From the NCBI RefSeq assembly GCF_003014695.1, contig NZ_PYAS01000003.1, positions 310,001-374,000 of the forward strand: a DNA stretch of 64,000 nucleotides, given 5' to 3'. The DNA comes from Dyadobacter jiangsuensis (GTDB lineage Bacteria > Bacteroidota > Bacteroidia > Cytophagales > Spirosomataceae). Made by a program: the position numbers and the translations under genes. Every line of letters starts with the position of its first letter. Positions within the stretch are counted from its first letter, which is position 1. Under the pieces are notes generated by a model. It did not search any database, was not told the origin of the DNA, and saw nothing but the letters and a program-made list of their open reading frames with translations. Below are positions 56,601 to 64,000 of the stretch, one piece after another.

Positions 56601-56839
56601 ACGTCAATCCGGTAAGGCCCGCCCGCGTTCATGCTGTTGATGCGGTAACGCCCGTCGGGCTCGGTAACGGTAGCATACTTGGTGCCGGTGGGCAGGTAGG
56701 TGGCTTGCACCGTGGCGCCGATCAGGGCTTCATTTTTAGTATCGCTGACGATCCCGCTGATCCCGCTGGTCGTGATCTGGGCAGAAGCCGCCGAAGCGAA
56801 GAGGAGGCATGTAAAAAGTAAAGAAACAAAATGCTTCAT
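53606..56839 (-). CDS. Oar-like TonB-dependent outer-membrane receptor
   Basis: The 1077-residue protein has a signal peptide (CLLFASAASAQ), an N-terminal CarboxypepD_reg-like domain (SGIVSDTKNEALIGATVQATYLP to about residue 110), a plug with NNVTVDGAVNNDAIGFSP and FDVRLGNFLGGSVNAVTRSGTN, and a long barrel ending in QMQIGARYTF. The plug phrases are those of Oar-type receptors, which take part in protein or peptide uptake and in social behaviour in myxobacteria. It has no SusD partner. The 5' untranslated region holds a TACGGAA/TTCCGTA hairpin (56861-56880). Confidence 0.9.
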   Translation of the reverse strand: MKHFVSLLFTCLLFASAASAQITTSGISGIVSDTKNEALIGATVQATYLPTGTKYATVTEPDGRYRINSMNAGGPYRIDVTYIGFQTTTLSDIVLQLGETTSLNVSMKDESQTLNEVTVKVDRGGEREGAGSNINAETIRRLPTISRSMTDITRTSPQVNNSNSFAGTNFRYNNVTVDGAVNNDAIGFSPSLGGSTGTTGQPGSSTRTNPVSLDAIQDIQVAVAPFDVRLGNFLGGSVNAVTRSGTNKVTGSVYGFGRNAALVTKWNGASDAKEKLPSTFYEYQTGARVGLPLIKDKLFFFTNEEVTRRQDPVQFQAGTASSLIKDASVAEKISDFVKTNYGLDAGSYGNYSIYSKSTKFFNRIDWNINAKHQLSLRNNTVFSEATNLERDSQNFRFGSIDFKQHNNQSSTVAELKSQFGGRSSNSLIAGYSVIHDYRNTLANVRTFPQVEIGYNGGTIFLGNDREASVFNLKQKTFELTDNFTFYVGKNTFTVGTHNEFYTIDYGFVNSPNGRISYSNLDQFLGNGTPDGKSLPNRVRGSYPFDDPTNNLDNQFNNPYAHFNVNLLSAYIQDDIELSSRFKITPGIRLDYSGLPKKPALSPLVNAAATDPGYGTTYSYTPLSQIHNKYLNNVQVSPRLGFKYDVKGDKSVIIRGGTGLFTGRIPFAWLGYAFYNNGVGYGAYDFNNNATAATKLVGDPLVPNGGVLINNNPANGGVKRTQVDLIDNNFKMPQMFRSNLAVDYTVDGYKFTLEGLYTKVIQDLKFQQVNTKDVVRYYSYDTQHQQPIYVAANGSAGAQRIDNNFANAYMLSNTNQGHRYSLTAQVQKAFPMGFGFSAAYTYGKSYDITNGIRNSMESNWQLNQSLSPNDPKPAYSNFDIRNRIVGSVNYRANWNPKNATTVTLFYALQSGTPYSWGYVNTTIDGTGQANSLAYIPKDLAEAQKLIPTGTQAADFMAFVDSDSYLKTRKGTFTERNGGRTPWNNTVDLRFMHEFRLKGAQSIQITYDILNFLNLMDKKLGYVYFSPNTFNSTASVGLARATNPTTGDPTFTWTRPGKPYSIDPLASRCQMQIGARYTF

Positions 56840-57006
56840 AACATGTAACTAGCTAATTTGTACGGAACAAAACTTCCGTAAATATCACCAGCGCATGTTA
56901 CGCCAATATTACGCGAACGCCCCTCGGAAAAGTCTTAATCACCTTTTAATTCGATTTAAATGGATTTTTAATGCAAATCGGGGCAATGGGCTGTGTCGGA
57001 GTCCTA

Positions 57007-58197
57007 CTAGGAAAGCCGCTCAATAATTGTTTCCAACCAGTGTTCATGATTGGACTTTTTGAAGACAATATCCCTGCACTGATTGAATTTCATAAATGCT
57101 TTCAGGGCCCGGGCGAATCGATCAATCGTAGCCTCGTCGAGCTCGACCGGTTCAAAATGCAGGTTGTGTACGATCAATACTTTTTGCTTGCGGTCGGCCT
57201 TGGCGTCCATTCTTGCGATGAAGGTTTCGCCTGCGAGGACCGGCAGTGAAAAATAACCGTATTGCCGCTTCGGCGCGGGTACGAAGCATTCGATCTGGTA
57301 ATCGAAATGGAAGAAGTCTTTCAGGCGGTGGCGAAAGACATTCAGTATATCAAATGGAGAAAGGATGAAAACGTCGCCGGATATTTCGGGATGCATTTCC
57401 TGGTCGGGCAGCATGTAGAGGGGGCCTTTCAGATCTTCGACGATCACGGTCGTTATTTCGCCGGAGCGGGCCATATGCTCCAATTCCTTTTTGACCAGAT
57501 TCCCTTTCACATAGCGGGCGCGCCACGCGATTTCTTTCGCGTAGGCAATACCCAATGCACCCAATGTGCGCCGGATTACGAAACGGGCGTATTCAACATC
57601 ACTGGGCATGGTGAGGTCGGTTTCCCGCGGCACGGTGTTAACCGGCAGGACATACACTTTCTGGAAGCTCTTCGTCCGGCCGATCATCAGTTCGCCGTCG
57701 AGGTAAAGCCTTTCGAGCGCCACTTTGGCCGGTCGCCAGTCCCACCAGCCGGTGCTCGCCTCCACGCGGTCGTTTTCAAAATCACCAACCATGAGCGACT
57801 CCTCCCGTTCAGCCCGGTCGAGTACCTCTTTCATCAGATTGATTTCGGCCGGGGTAAGCGGCGGGCGCTGTGTTTTGAAAGCCTTTTTTACCGGCAATGA
57901 AAACCGGAAATCGTGCATGGGAAGGTAGCCCGCGTCGGAAGCGAAATACTCGAAAACACTGCCATCCTCACAAAGTTGGCCCAGCCATTCGGTCTGATAG
58001 TCGGGAATGCGGGCCGCCATGACGTGATGGTGGGCGCGCTCCACGACGTAATTCGTATCCAGCTGTACAAAACCCAGGTGGTCGATCAGCTGGTAAACCG
58101 CCTCGATCCCTGTCCCGAACTGCGATCTGCGGGCGAGTCCGGCGGCATGAAGGATGATTTTTCTGGCTTGCGTTTTGGTAAGGGTAACAGGTTCCAT
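57007..58197 (-). CDS. YcaQ/AlkZ-family DNA glycosylase (HTH_42)
   Basis: The 396-residue protein belongs to the HTH_42 family of winged-helix DNA glycosylases that unhook interstrand crosslinks. The N-terminal winged helix begins at TLTKTQARKIILHAAGLARR; the catalytic QxD appears in GFVQLDTNYVVERAHHHVM (about residues 37-55), the YcaQ-like form rather than the AlkZ QxQ form. The C-terminal part has FDILNVFRHRLKDFFHFDYQIECF and RQYGYFSLPVL. The start is ATG 58197 (MEPVTLTKTQ). It repairs DNA in the cytoplasm and stands alone here. Confidence 0.88.
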   Translation of the reverse strand: MEPVTLTKTQARKIILHAAGLARRSQFGTGIEAVYQLIDHLGFVQLDTNYVVERAHHHVMAARIPDYQTEWLGQLCEDGSVFEYFASDAGYLPMHDFRFSLPVKKAFKTQRPPLTPAEINLMKEVLDRAEREESLMVGDFENDRVEASTGWWDWRPAKVALERLYLDGELMIGRTKSFQKVYVLPVNTVPRETDLTMPSDVEYARFVIRRTLGALGIAYAKEIAWRARYVKGNLVKKELEHMARSGEITTVIVEDLKGPLYMLPDQEMHPEISGDVFILSPFDILNVFRHRLKDFFHFDYQIECFVPAPKRQYGYFSLPVLAGETFIARMDAKADRKQKVLIVHNLHFEPVELDEATIDRFARALKAFMKFNQCRDIVFKKSNHEHWLETIIERLS

Positions 58198-58261
58198 GTT
58201 TGTTGCTTTCGATTTGAAAAGTATCCGAAAGTACAAAATAGCACCGTTCGATGGGGTTGTT

Positions 58262-59116
58262 TCAGTATTTGAAACTGATTTCGGATTCGTCGTCCGGTTG
58301 CACAAGTCCGGGGTAATGAACCGTGACTTTCATGCGCTGTAACTTCTTCTCCTTCACCTGAAATTCCTGCGTCGTAATCCGATCCGCTTTGAATACGCCG
58401 TTCTTATCCGGTATTTCATAGGTAATGAGCAAAGGCAGACGGCCCTTCATGGCGTGGAGTACGGGGAAATTGAAAACGGCATAGTTAGGGTTGCTGAAAT
58501 CCTCGATAAAGAGCCAGGGGTCATGGTCGAACTCGGGCGAAAAGCCTTTGATGTGCGTCAGGGTCTGGTAGCCATCGGATTGTTCTGCCCGGATGCGCAC
58601 CAATTCACCAGCTTTGTCATACTCGTAATGGTGTACAATGTCCATGCGCGTGCCTGCGGGTGTGATCTGGTAACGTTCCAGTTTACGAACGACACCCTCA
58701 TCGTCGTAGAGGAACACCAGCTTCTGCGAATTGTCGTACGGACCCGCATTTTTCTTCATCATCCGCATGGTTTTGAGCCTGCCTTGATCGTCGAATTCAT
58801 ACAATTTCTTTGATATGGAGCCGTCCACATTAATCTCCGAGAGCGTTTTGCCCTCATATTTGTGCGTTTTCAGCTCGGTCTGGCCCCGGGAGCCTTTGTA
58901 GCTGATTTGATGGATGCTACTGTCGGTATTGTAATTGACGGCCGCTTTGTATTCGAAAGTCTCCCAATCTATTTCCCGGATCAACTGGCGGGTTGGCTGT
59001 GCGGTTTCATTCGGAATCGGGTCGGGTACCGGAGCTTTGTCCTTCGAACAGGCGGTGAAGAAAAGGAATGTTGCCCACAAAATGGCGGTGAGCGCGCGGT
59101 TGTGCACGGTTTTCAT
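58262..59116 (-). CDS. Hypothetical DUF4595-like lipoprotein
   Basis: The 284-residue protein has a lipoprotein signal (LFFTACSKD, lipid Cys about 23) and repeated YDDQGxxx-type strands: YNTDSSIHQISYKG, YEFDDQGRLKTMRMM, LYDDEGVVRKLERYQ and YEYDKAGELVRIRAEQ. This YD-repeat pattern resembles DUF4595-type Bacteroidota lipoproteins, which have no known function. It lies 64 nt upstream of the glycosylase on the same strand, so the two may be co-transcribed. Confidence 0.7.
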   Translation of the reverse strand: MKTVHNRALTAILWATFLFFTACSKDKAPVPDPIPNETAQPTRQLIREIDWETFEYKAAVNYNTDSSIHQISYKGSRGQTELKTHKYEGKTLSEINVDGSISKKLYEFDDQGRLKTMRMMKKNAGPYDNSQKLVFLYDDEGVVRKLERYQITPAGTRMDIVHHYEYDKAGELVRIRAEQSDGYQTLTHIKGFSPEFDHDPWLFIEDFSNPNYAVFNFPVLHAMKGRLPLLITYEIPDKNGVFKADRITTQEFQVKEKKLQRMKVTVHYPGLVQPDDESEISFKY

Positions 59117-59419
59117 GGCTGATAAAAGTTGGAATGGAATATGAAACGGGCGGGGGATGCGCGGCGAATGCCCTTGAAAGCAGCGGCAAGTTTACCGGTT
59201 TGCGGCAGAGGCACCAACTTCCGGCGACAGACAGCGCGTTTACGCAGACAAACAGCCGGGCAGAGCCAGAGTGCTCGTGCACACACTTTGTTGAAATAAA
59301 AAATGGAAAAATTTCCTGATTAAGATGAACTTCTATAAGTTCGCCGCTATGGACCGCCAAAGCTTCGCCGAAGCGCTACAAACCAGGCCTGTTTTACCCT
59401 TAACCGAAATTTGTTGATC
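59117..59419. other. Intergenic region upstream of the GH116 gene
   Basis: This 303-bp divergent region contains one candidate small ORF (59325-59417) just before the GH116 start. No clear TAnnTTTG promoter is seen, and the rest shows no recognisable element. Confidence 0.5.
59325..59417 (+). CDS. Candidate 30-residue leader peptide
   Basis: An ATG at 59325 opens a 30-codon frame (begins MNFYKFAAMDRQSF, ends LPLTEIC) whose TGA is 2 nt before the GH116 ATG. The codons are unremarkable for this genome, and a GCTTC/GAAGC hairpin (59362-59374) lies inside. Adjacent stop and start suggest possible translational coupling. No homologue is recognised, and chance remains possible. Confidence 0.3.
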   Translation: MNFYKFAAMDRQSFAEALQTRPVLPLTEIC

Positions 59420-62140
59420 ATGGAATCGAGCAATACATCGCGCCGCAACTTCATCAGGCAGAGCAGCCTTCTTACGACCCTGCTCTTCGCCAAACCGATA
59501 CTGGGGAAATCGGGTGCGTGGAGGCGGGCCGGCTATCCGGTACATAATATCCCGGTGAATAAGGCGCTGGATACGGCCTGGGTCAAATCATTGTACCTGA
59601 GGGGAGAACCGGCTACCTACCTGAAAACCAGGAACGAACTGGCGTTTATCGGGATGCCGGTAGGAGGGCTGCACGCGGGGACGGTTTACATGGGCGGGGA
59701 CGGCAGGCTTTGGCTTTGGCAGATTTACAATGAGTCGGAGGAAGGCAAGAATGAGGGGATCGATCCCAAAACGGTTTTGTGGGAGGACGGTACCACCACC
59801 CGGAAAATCCGTTCGCGTGATGGCGCAAGCTATGTGGAACCCGCCATTGCAGAAAACAAACGGCGGCTCGATCAGGGGTTCGCGTTACGCATCACATTTC
59901 GCGGGCGTACGATCGTGAAAGAGCTCAATGAGAAGGACTGGGACGAGGTGCGCTTTGAGGCAAAATACCCGGTGGCGACGGTGAAATATAGATCCTGGTC
60001 ACTGCCGGTGGAGGTGACGCTGAGGGGGTATTCCCCTTTTGTTCCCCTGGATGCGGAGCGGTCGTCGCTGCCTGCCACCATACTCCGCGTATCTGTTCAA
60101 AACAAATCGGAAGAGCCCATGCAGATTTCGGTGCTGGGCTGGATGGAGAATGCGGCTGGCAAAGTTTCGGCCAAGGAAGGCAGCGGCACCAAAGTTAATG
60201 CAGCTAAAAGGCACCAGAACCGGACCGAACTGTATTATGAGCTGTTACCCAAAGACGAGCCGTTCAAACAGGCTACTGATTTCGGAACCACCGCGCTGGC
60301 GGTCATGAATGCAAATGCGAAGCCGCTGGCAGGCTATTCGTCCTGGCCGGTGGATAGCGCCTCATTTGACCTTCCGGATAAGGAGAGCAGCCAAACCGAT
60401 GCGTTGGAAAAAGCGACGGGTGCATTGGTGGTGACCAGCAATTTGAAGCCGCACGCCGTCTTGCAGGAGGATTTTATCATTGCCTGGCATTTCAATAATC
60501 CCAATCCGAAATTGCGCGAACTGGTGAAGGACGCTCAGGGAGGATATTATTACGGAAAGCGTTTCAGGAATGCCGGTGAAGTGGCAGGTTATGTGGCCGA
60601 AAATTTCAAATCCCTGACGCGGGACACCGAGCTGTGGCACCAGACCTGGAATGACACTTCGTTGCCCCATTGGTTTATGGAGCGGACCTTCGTGAACATT
60701 GGTACACTGGCTACTGCAAATACCTACCGTTTCGCCTCCGGGCGTTTCTGGGGGTGGGAAGGCGTGGGCGCATGCGCAGGGACGTGTACGCACGTCTACC
60801 AGTACGCCCAGGCAGTCGCGAGGATATTTCCCGAACTCGAACGCCGTTTACGTGCCGAGGTGGATTTGGGAGCAGGGTTTGTGAAAGGTACAGGCGCCAT
60901 TATTTTTCGCGCTGAAAACGAGAATCGTCCTGCTATCGACGGGCAGGCTGGCACCATACTGCGATTTTACAGGGAACATCAGATGTCGCCCGACGCTACT
61001 TTCCTCTCACAGAACTGGCAGGGAATCAGAAAGGCAGTGGAATTCATGCTCGCGCAGGATAAAAACGGCGACGGCATGACCGATACCCCTATGGAAAACA
61101 CGCTGGACGCTGTTTGGGAAGGCGAAATAGCCTGGATCGTCGGGCTGTGTGTTGCGGCGGCGCGGGCGGCTCAGGCCATGGCGGAGGAAGTGGGGGATAC
61201 GGAACTGGCAAAGGTATGCAGCGAATATGTATCCAAAGGAAGGGCCAATATGGAGCAGCATCTTTTTAATGGAGAGTATTTCATTCACCGGCCGGACGCC
61301 GTTCAGGGGCGGAAGAAGCTGGGCTCCTATAACACCTGCCACATCGACCAGGTGTACGGCCAGAGCTGGGCACATCAGGTAGGATTACCGCGCGTTCTGG
61401 ATGAAGGCAAGACTTTGTCCGCGCTCAAAGCCCTGTGGAAGTACAATTTTACGCCGGATGTAGGTCCTTACATTAAAACACACCTGGGCGGCCGACCATA
61501 CGCAGTGGCAGGCGAAGGCGGCATGGTGATGAACACCAACCCGCTGAACGAGGAAAAGCCGTTCGGCGAAAACGTAACCTGGCAGCTGGGCTACTTCCAT
61601 GAATGCATGAGTGGTTTCGAGCATCAGGTAGCGGCGCATATGATGGCCGAGGGAATGGTGGAGGAAGCGCTTATCCTGACGCGCTTTATCCACGACCGGT
61701 ATCACGGCGCCAGACGTAACCCGTACAACGAGATCGAATGCAGCGATCACTATGCAAGGGCTATGGCGAGCTACGGTACCTTCATTACAGCCTGCGGTTT
61801 TGAATACCACGGTCCCAAGGGAGAGATACAATTCGCTCCGAAGTGGAATAAAGAAAACTTCAAAGCGCCATTCACCGTTGCCGAAGGCTGGGGCACTTAT
61901 TCGCAGAAGCTGACGGCTAACAAGCAGGAACACAGGCTGGCGCTGAAATATGGTTCACTGCGGTTGCAGCAATGCCGGTTCGAGATGGCGGGCAAGCGAA
62001 ACCCGTCTTCCATTACAGTCATGTTGGGAGAGCAAAAGGTGCCCGCGATATTTGAGCTGCAAGGCGGAATGGCCAGCATCCGTTTCAGCAGCGCGCTCAC
62101 TTTTAGAGAGGGACAGCAGCTGTCGGTTGTATTGGGCTAG
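59420..62140 (+). CDS. Tat-exported GH116 (GBA2-like) beta-glycosidase
   Basis: The 906-residue protein has a twin-arginine signal (SRRNFIRQSSLLTTLLFAKP, about residues 8-27), a GBA2_N-type beta-sandwich (about 75-380; GMPVGGLHAGTVYMGGDGRL) and a DUF608 alpha/alpha barrel (about 430-830). Candidate catalytic residues by comparison with the family are nucleophile E447 (GRFWGWEGVG) and acid/base D643 (CHIDQVYGQSW). GH116 members cleave beta-glucosides, beta-xylosides or glucosylceramide. It should act in the periplasm after export folded through Tat. The start is ATG 59420; a TTG at 59411 is also open. Confidence 0.85.
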   Translation: MESSNTSRRNFIRQSSLLTTLLFAKPILGKSGAWRRAGYPVHNIPVNKALDTAWVKSLYLRGEPATYLKTRNELAFIGMPVGGLHAGTVYMGGDGRLWLWQIYNESEEGKNEGIDPKTVLWEDGTTTRKIRSRDGASYVEPAIAENKRRLDQGFALRITFRGRTIVKELNEKDWDEVRFEAKYPVATVKYRSWSLPVEVTLRGYSPFVPLDAERSSLPATILRVSVQNKSEEPMQISVLGWMENAAGKVSAKEGSGTKVNAAKRHQNRTELYYELLPKDEPFKQATDFGTTALAVMNANAKPLAGYSSWPVDSASFDLPDKESSQTDALEKATGALVVTSNLKPHAVLQEDFIIAWHFNNPNPKLRELVKDAQGGYYYGKRFRNAGEVAGYVAENFKSLTRDTELWHQTWNDTSLPHWFMERTFVNIGTLATANTYRFASGRFWGWEGVGACAGTCTHVYQYAQAVARIFPELERRLRAEVDLGAGFVKGTGAIIFRAENENRPAIDGQAGTILRFYREHQMSPDATFLSQNWQGIRKAVEFMLAQDKNGDGMTDTPMENTLDAVWEGEIAWIVGLCVAAARAAQAMAEEVGDTELAKVCSEYVSKGRANMEQHLFNGEYFIHRPDAVQGRKKLGSYNTCHIDQVYGQSWAHQVGLPRVLDEGKTLSALKALWKYNFTPDVGPYIKTHLGGRPYAVAGEGGMVMNTNPLNEEKPFGENVTWQLGYFHECMSGFEHQVAAHMMAEGMVEEALILTRFIHDRYHGARRNPYNEIECSDHYARAMASYGTFITACGFEYHGPKGEIQFAPKWNKENFKAPFTVAEGWGTYSQKLTANKQEHRLALKYGSLRLQQCRFEMAGKRNPSSITVMLGEQKVPAIFELQGGMASIRFSSALTFREGQQLSVVLG

Positions 62141-62190
62141 CACCAGCGGATATGGAAGCCCCGCCATGTAAATGCGGTGGAGAGGTGTTG

Positions 62191-62206
62191 CGTATAAATA
62201 TATACG
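62191..62206. repeat. Inverted repeat upstream of the second ECF sigma gene
   Basis: CGTATA (62191-62196) and TATACG (62201-62206) flank AATA, 51 nt after the GH116 stop. A CCGC/GCGG hairpin (62161-62177) precedes it. The 251-bp gap to the sigma gene is A/T-rich (62290-62340) and probably holds its promoter. Function is unknown. Confidence 0.3.
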
Positions 62207-62391
62207 TTAGTATTGATGCATGCATTTTTCGGCAGAACTCGTCTGCCGGCGCGTAACGCGTACGTACCGACGTGTGAAAGGTTTTTGCATATTATTTATT
62301 TTTTTTGCAATTAAACAAAGATGGTTTTGGAGGAATTTTCTTTTATTTGCCAAAAAACATCACATCACTTATCCAACGGAACTCAACCGGG

Positions 62392-63018
62392 ATGTCTATT
62401 TTTACCAGAGTTGAATCAGATTCCAGCAGTGAGCTGCATATCTGGCATCGTTTCAAGCAAGGGGATATGCAGGCTTTCCAGGCACTGTATCAGCGTCATG
62501 TCAAAAGTCTGACCAGCTATGGCTACCGTCTGACGCCCGACAGGCAGCTGTTGGAGGATGCCATCCACGACCTTTTCATTGACTTGTGGAGGCGGAGAGA
62601 GCACCTGACCGAAGCGGAGAATGCCAAATTTTACCTCTTCCGGGCATTGCGAAACCGGCTTTTGCGCAATGGCAGAAACGATGTTTTTGAGCAGGCCGAG
62701 GATATCGATGGCTTCCTGGACTACCTCGTTGCGCTTTCTACCGAGCAGCAGCATATCGACTCCGAGGAGATCCACGCACGCACCCAGCGCGTGCGCAGCG
62801 CGGTCGAAAGCCTTTCCGACAGGCAGAAAGAAGTGATTAACCTGCGTTTTTACCACGCAATGAGCCTGGATGAGATTTCCGAATTAATGGGACTGTCCAA
62901 GCAGGGCGTGAGCAATCTGCTCTATAAATCTTATGCGGTGCTGCGCACAAAGCTCAGCAAACTGACGATCCTGTCGCTGCTGGTGCCGTTTGGCGGGCTG
63001 CCCGGGTGGCTTCCGTAA
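62392..63018 (+). CDS. ECF sigma factor (FecI-like), second copy
   Basis: The 208-residue protein has region 2 (MQAFQALYQRHVKSLTSYGY, LEDAIHDLFIDLWRRREHL) and region 4 (LSDRQKEVINLRFYHAMSLDEISELM). It is clearly related to the first ECF factor here, down to the IHDLFIDLWRRREHL block, so the two come from the same subfamily. The start is ATG 62392 (MSIFTRVES). A FecR gene follows after 90 nt. Confidence 0.92.
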   Translation: MSIFTRVESDSSSELHIWHRFKQGDMQAFQALYQRHVKSLTSYGYRLTPDRQLLEDAIHDLFIDLWRRREHLTEAENAKFYLFRALRNRLLRNGRNDVFEQAEDIDGFLDYLVALSTEQQHIDSEEIHARTQRVRSAVESLSDRQKEVINLRFYHAMSLDEISELMGLSKQGVSNLLYKSYAVLRTKLSKLTILSLLVPFGGLPGWLP

Positions 63019-63108
63019 AATGAATCTGAGAAAAAAATGCCGGAAGATAGGTTAGTTTTCTGCCATTGTTGTACCTGTTAGTTGTGCGCGTACCATTTAT
63101 CCCTGACC

Positions 63109-64000
63109 ATGAATGATGAAAGTTTAAATATCGAGGATCTTTTGGAGAATGACTCCTTCATCAGCTGGGTGCTGGAAGACAAGGACGCATCGCGGTGGGA
63201 AGAATTTCTCCGGTTGAATCCGGAGAAGCGGGAAGTGGTGGAAAAAGCCTCGAAAATAGTTCTGGAACTGCGTCAGGCCGAACGGGAAGTGGTTCCTGCT
63301 ATTGATGAGCACAAACTTTGGCAAAGGATCGAGTCGTCGGCGGAGAAGCGGGAAGAGCCGGTCAGGCCAAAGTCGGGCCGGAAAATGTTTGTTACGTTAC
63401 TGGCGGCTGCCTGCGTAGCGGTAGTGGCGGCATTTGCCATTTTCCAGGCCATGCATTCCGACCATAAACGCGTTACATATAAGGAGCTGCTTACTCATGC
63501 AAAGGTGGAGAATCAACTGCTCGAAAAACAGAACCAGGGGCAGGCGCCGATGGAGGTCCGGCTGGAAGATGGAACGGTCATTACACTCGGTAAAAACAGC
63601 AGACTGAGTTATCCGGCTCATTTTCAAAAGCATAAACGTGAGGTTTTCCTGAGCGGGGAAGCATTCTTTGATGTGACAAAGGATCCCAACCGCCCATTCC
63701 TGGTTTATGCCAACGAGACTGTAACCAAGGTGCTGGGGACGAGCTTCGAGATCAAGGCATTTGAAAATAGTCAGGCCGTGACTGTGCATGTCCGGACGGG
63801 CCGGGTGTCGGTGTACAAGCAAAGCCGGATCCAGATGGACGACCCGGAGACGACCGGGCTGCTCCTGTTGCCTAATCAGCAAGGGACATTCAACCGCGAC
63901 AGCGAAACGCTCGTAAAAAACCTCGTGCCCGAGCCGTTGCCCATCGAGCCGATTACCGACACGAAAAAGTTTCGCTTCGACGAAGTTCCGGTTACAGAGG
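63109..64000 (+). CDS. FecR-type anti-sigma factor, 3' end outside window
   Basis: The visible 297 residues hold a cytoplasmic part (MNDESLNIEDLLENDSFISW), a transmembrane helix (about 92-112, MFVTLLAAACVAVVAAFAIF), a FecR domain (VRLEDGTVITLGKNSRLSYP to VTVHVRTGRVSVY) and the start of the C-terminal domain (KKFRFDEVPVTE). The gene runs off the right edge. It is paired with the ECF factor just upstream; a TonB receptor with an STN domain is expected further right. Confidence 0.9.
   Translation, partial: MNDESLNIEDLLENDSFISWVLEDKDASRWEEFLRLNPEKREVVEKASKIVLELRQAEREVVPAIDEHKLWQRIESSAEKREEPVRPKSGRKMFVTLLAAACVAVVAAFAIFQAMHSDHKRVTYKELLTHAKVENQLLEKQNQGQAPMEVRLEDGTVITLGKNSRLSYPAHFQKHKREVFLSGEAFFDVTKDPNRPFLVYANETVTKVLGTSFEIKAFENSQAVTVHVRTGRVSVYKQSRIQMDDPETTGLLLLPNQQGTFNRDSETLVKNLVPEPLPIEPITDTKKFRFDEVPVTE

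Noticed and set aside
1..64000. CRISPR arrays, tRNA or rRNA genes, insertion sequences
   Set aside because: No regularly spaced direct repeats, cloverleaf-like tRNA sequences or transposase-like frames were found on reading the window.

Overview
The window comes from a chromosome of the phylum Bacteroidota, most likely a Cytophagales member related to Dyadobacter or Spirosoma. The evidence is two SusC/SusD pairs, a hybrid two-component regulator, ECF sigma/FecR pairs, a type IX secretion (T9SS) sorting domain, an Oar-like receptor, TAnnTTTG-type promoter candidates, and an E. coli-like nuo operon with a fused nuoCD. The genus is an inference. No tRNA, rRNA, CRISPR array, insertion sequence or phage gene was seen.

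Layout. 1-1427: the start of a Tat-signal protein (cut by the window edge), a VOC protein and a twin-CBS protein. 1523-16026: a complete, tightly packed nuo operon (A, B, CD, E, F, G, H, I, J, K, L, M, N) for respiratory complex I, closed by a hairpin shared with a convergent methyltransferase. 17061-19217: a vanadium-haloperoxidase-like lipoprotein divergent from a DUF3455 lipoprotein. 19218-32776: an alpha-glucan utilisation locus with a hybrid two-component regulator, a divergent membrane-anchored AraC regulator with two predicted glycan-binding modules outside the cytoplasm, SusC, SusD, a SusE-like lipoprotein and a GH13 amylase, ending in a strong terminator. 32847-36306: a VOC protein, a Crp-family regulator and an FtsX/MacB-type permease on the minus strand.

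36644-39307: three overlapping genes for a GT-C (GT87) transferase, a DPM1-like GT2 and a NodB-type deacetylase. Together they resemble pathways that put a deacetylated sugar onto a surface acceptor through a polyprenyl phosphate. 39539-46780: ECF sigma, FecR, a SusC receptor with an STN signalling domain, and SusD, with no degradative enzyme attached. 46798-48078: two copies of a 7-1-7 palindrome (Fur/Zur-like) in front of a COG0523 (CobW-type) metal GTPase. 48206-58305: a beta-propeller protein, a bestrophin-like channel, a large T9SS-exported DUF11 protein, an Oar-like TonB receptor, a YcaQ-type DNA glycosylase and a small lipoprotein. 59420-64000: a Tat-exported GH116 glycosidase, then a second ECF sigma/FecR pair that runs off the right edge.

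The best leads for new biology are the glycan-module AraC membrane regulator, the tandem 39-bp/25-bp palindromes at the metal GTPase, the three-gene polyprenyl-sugar cassette, and a 30-codon ORF placed 2 nt ahead of the GH116 gene.
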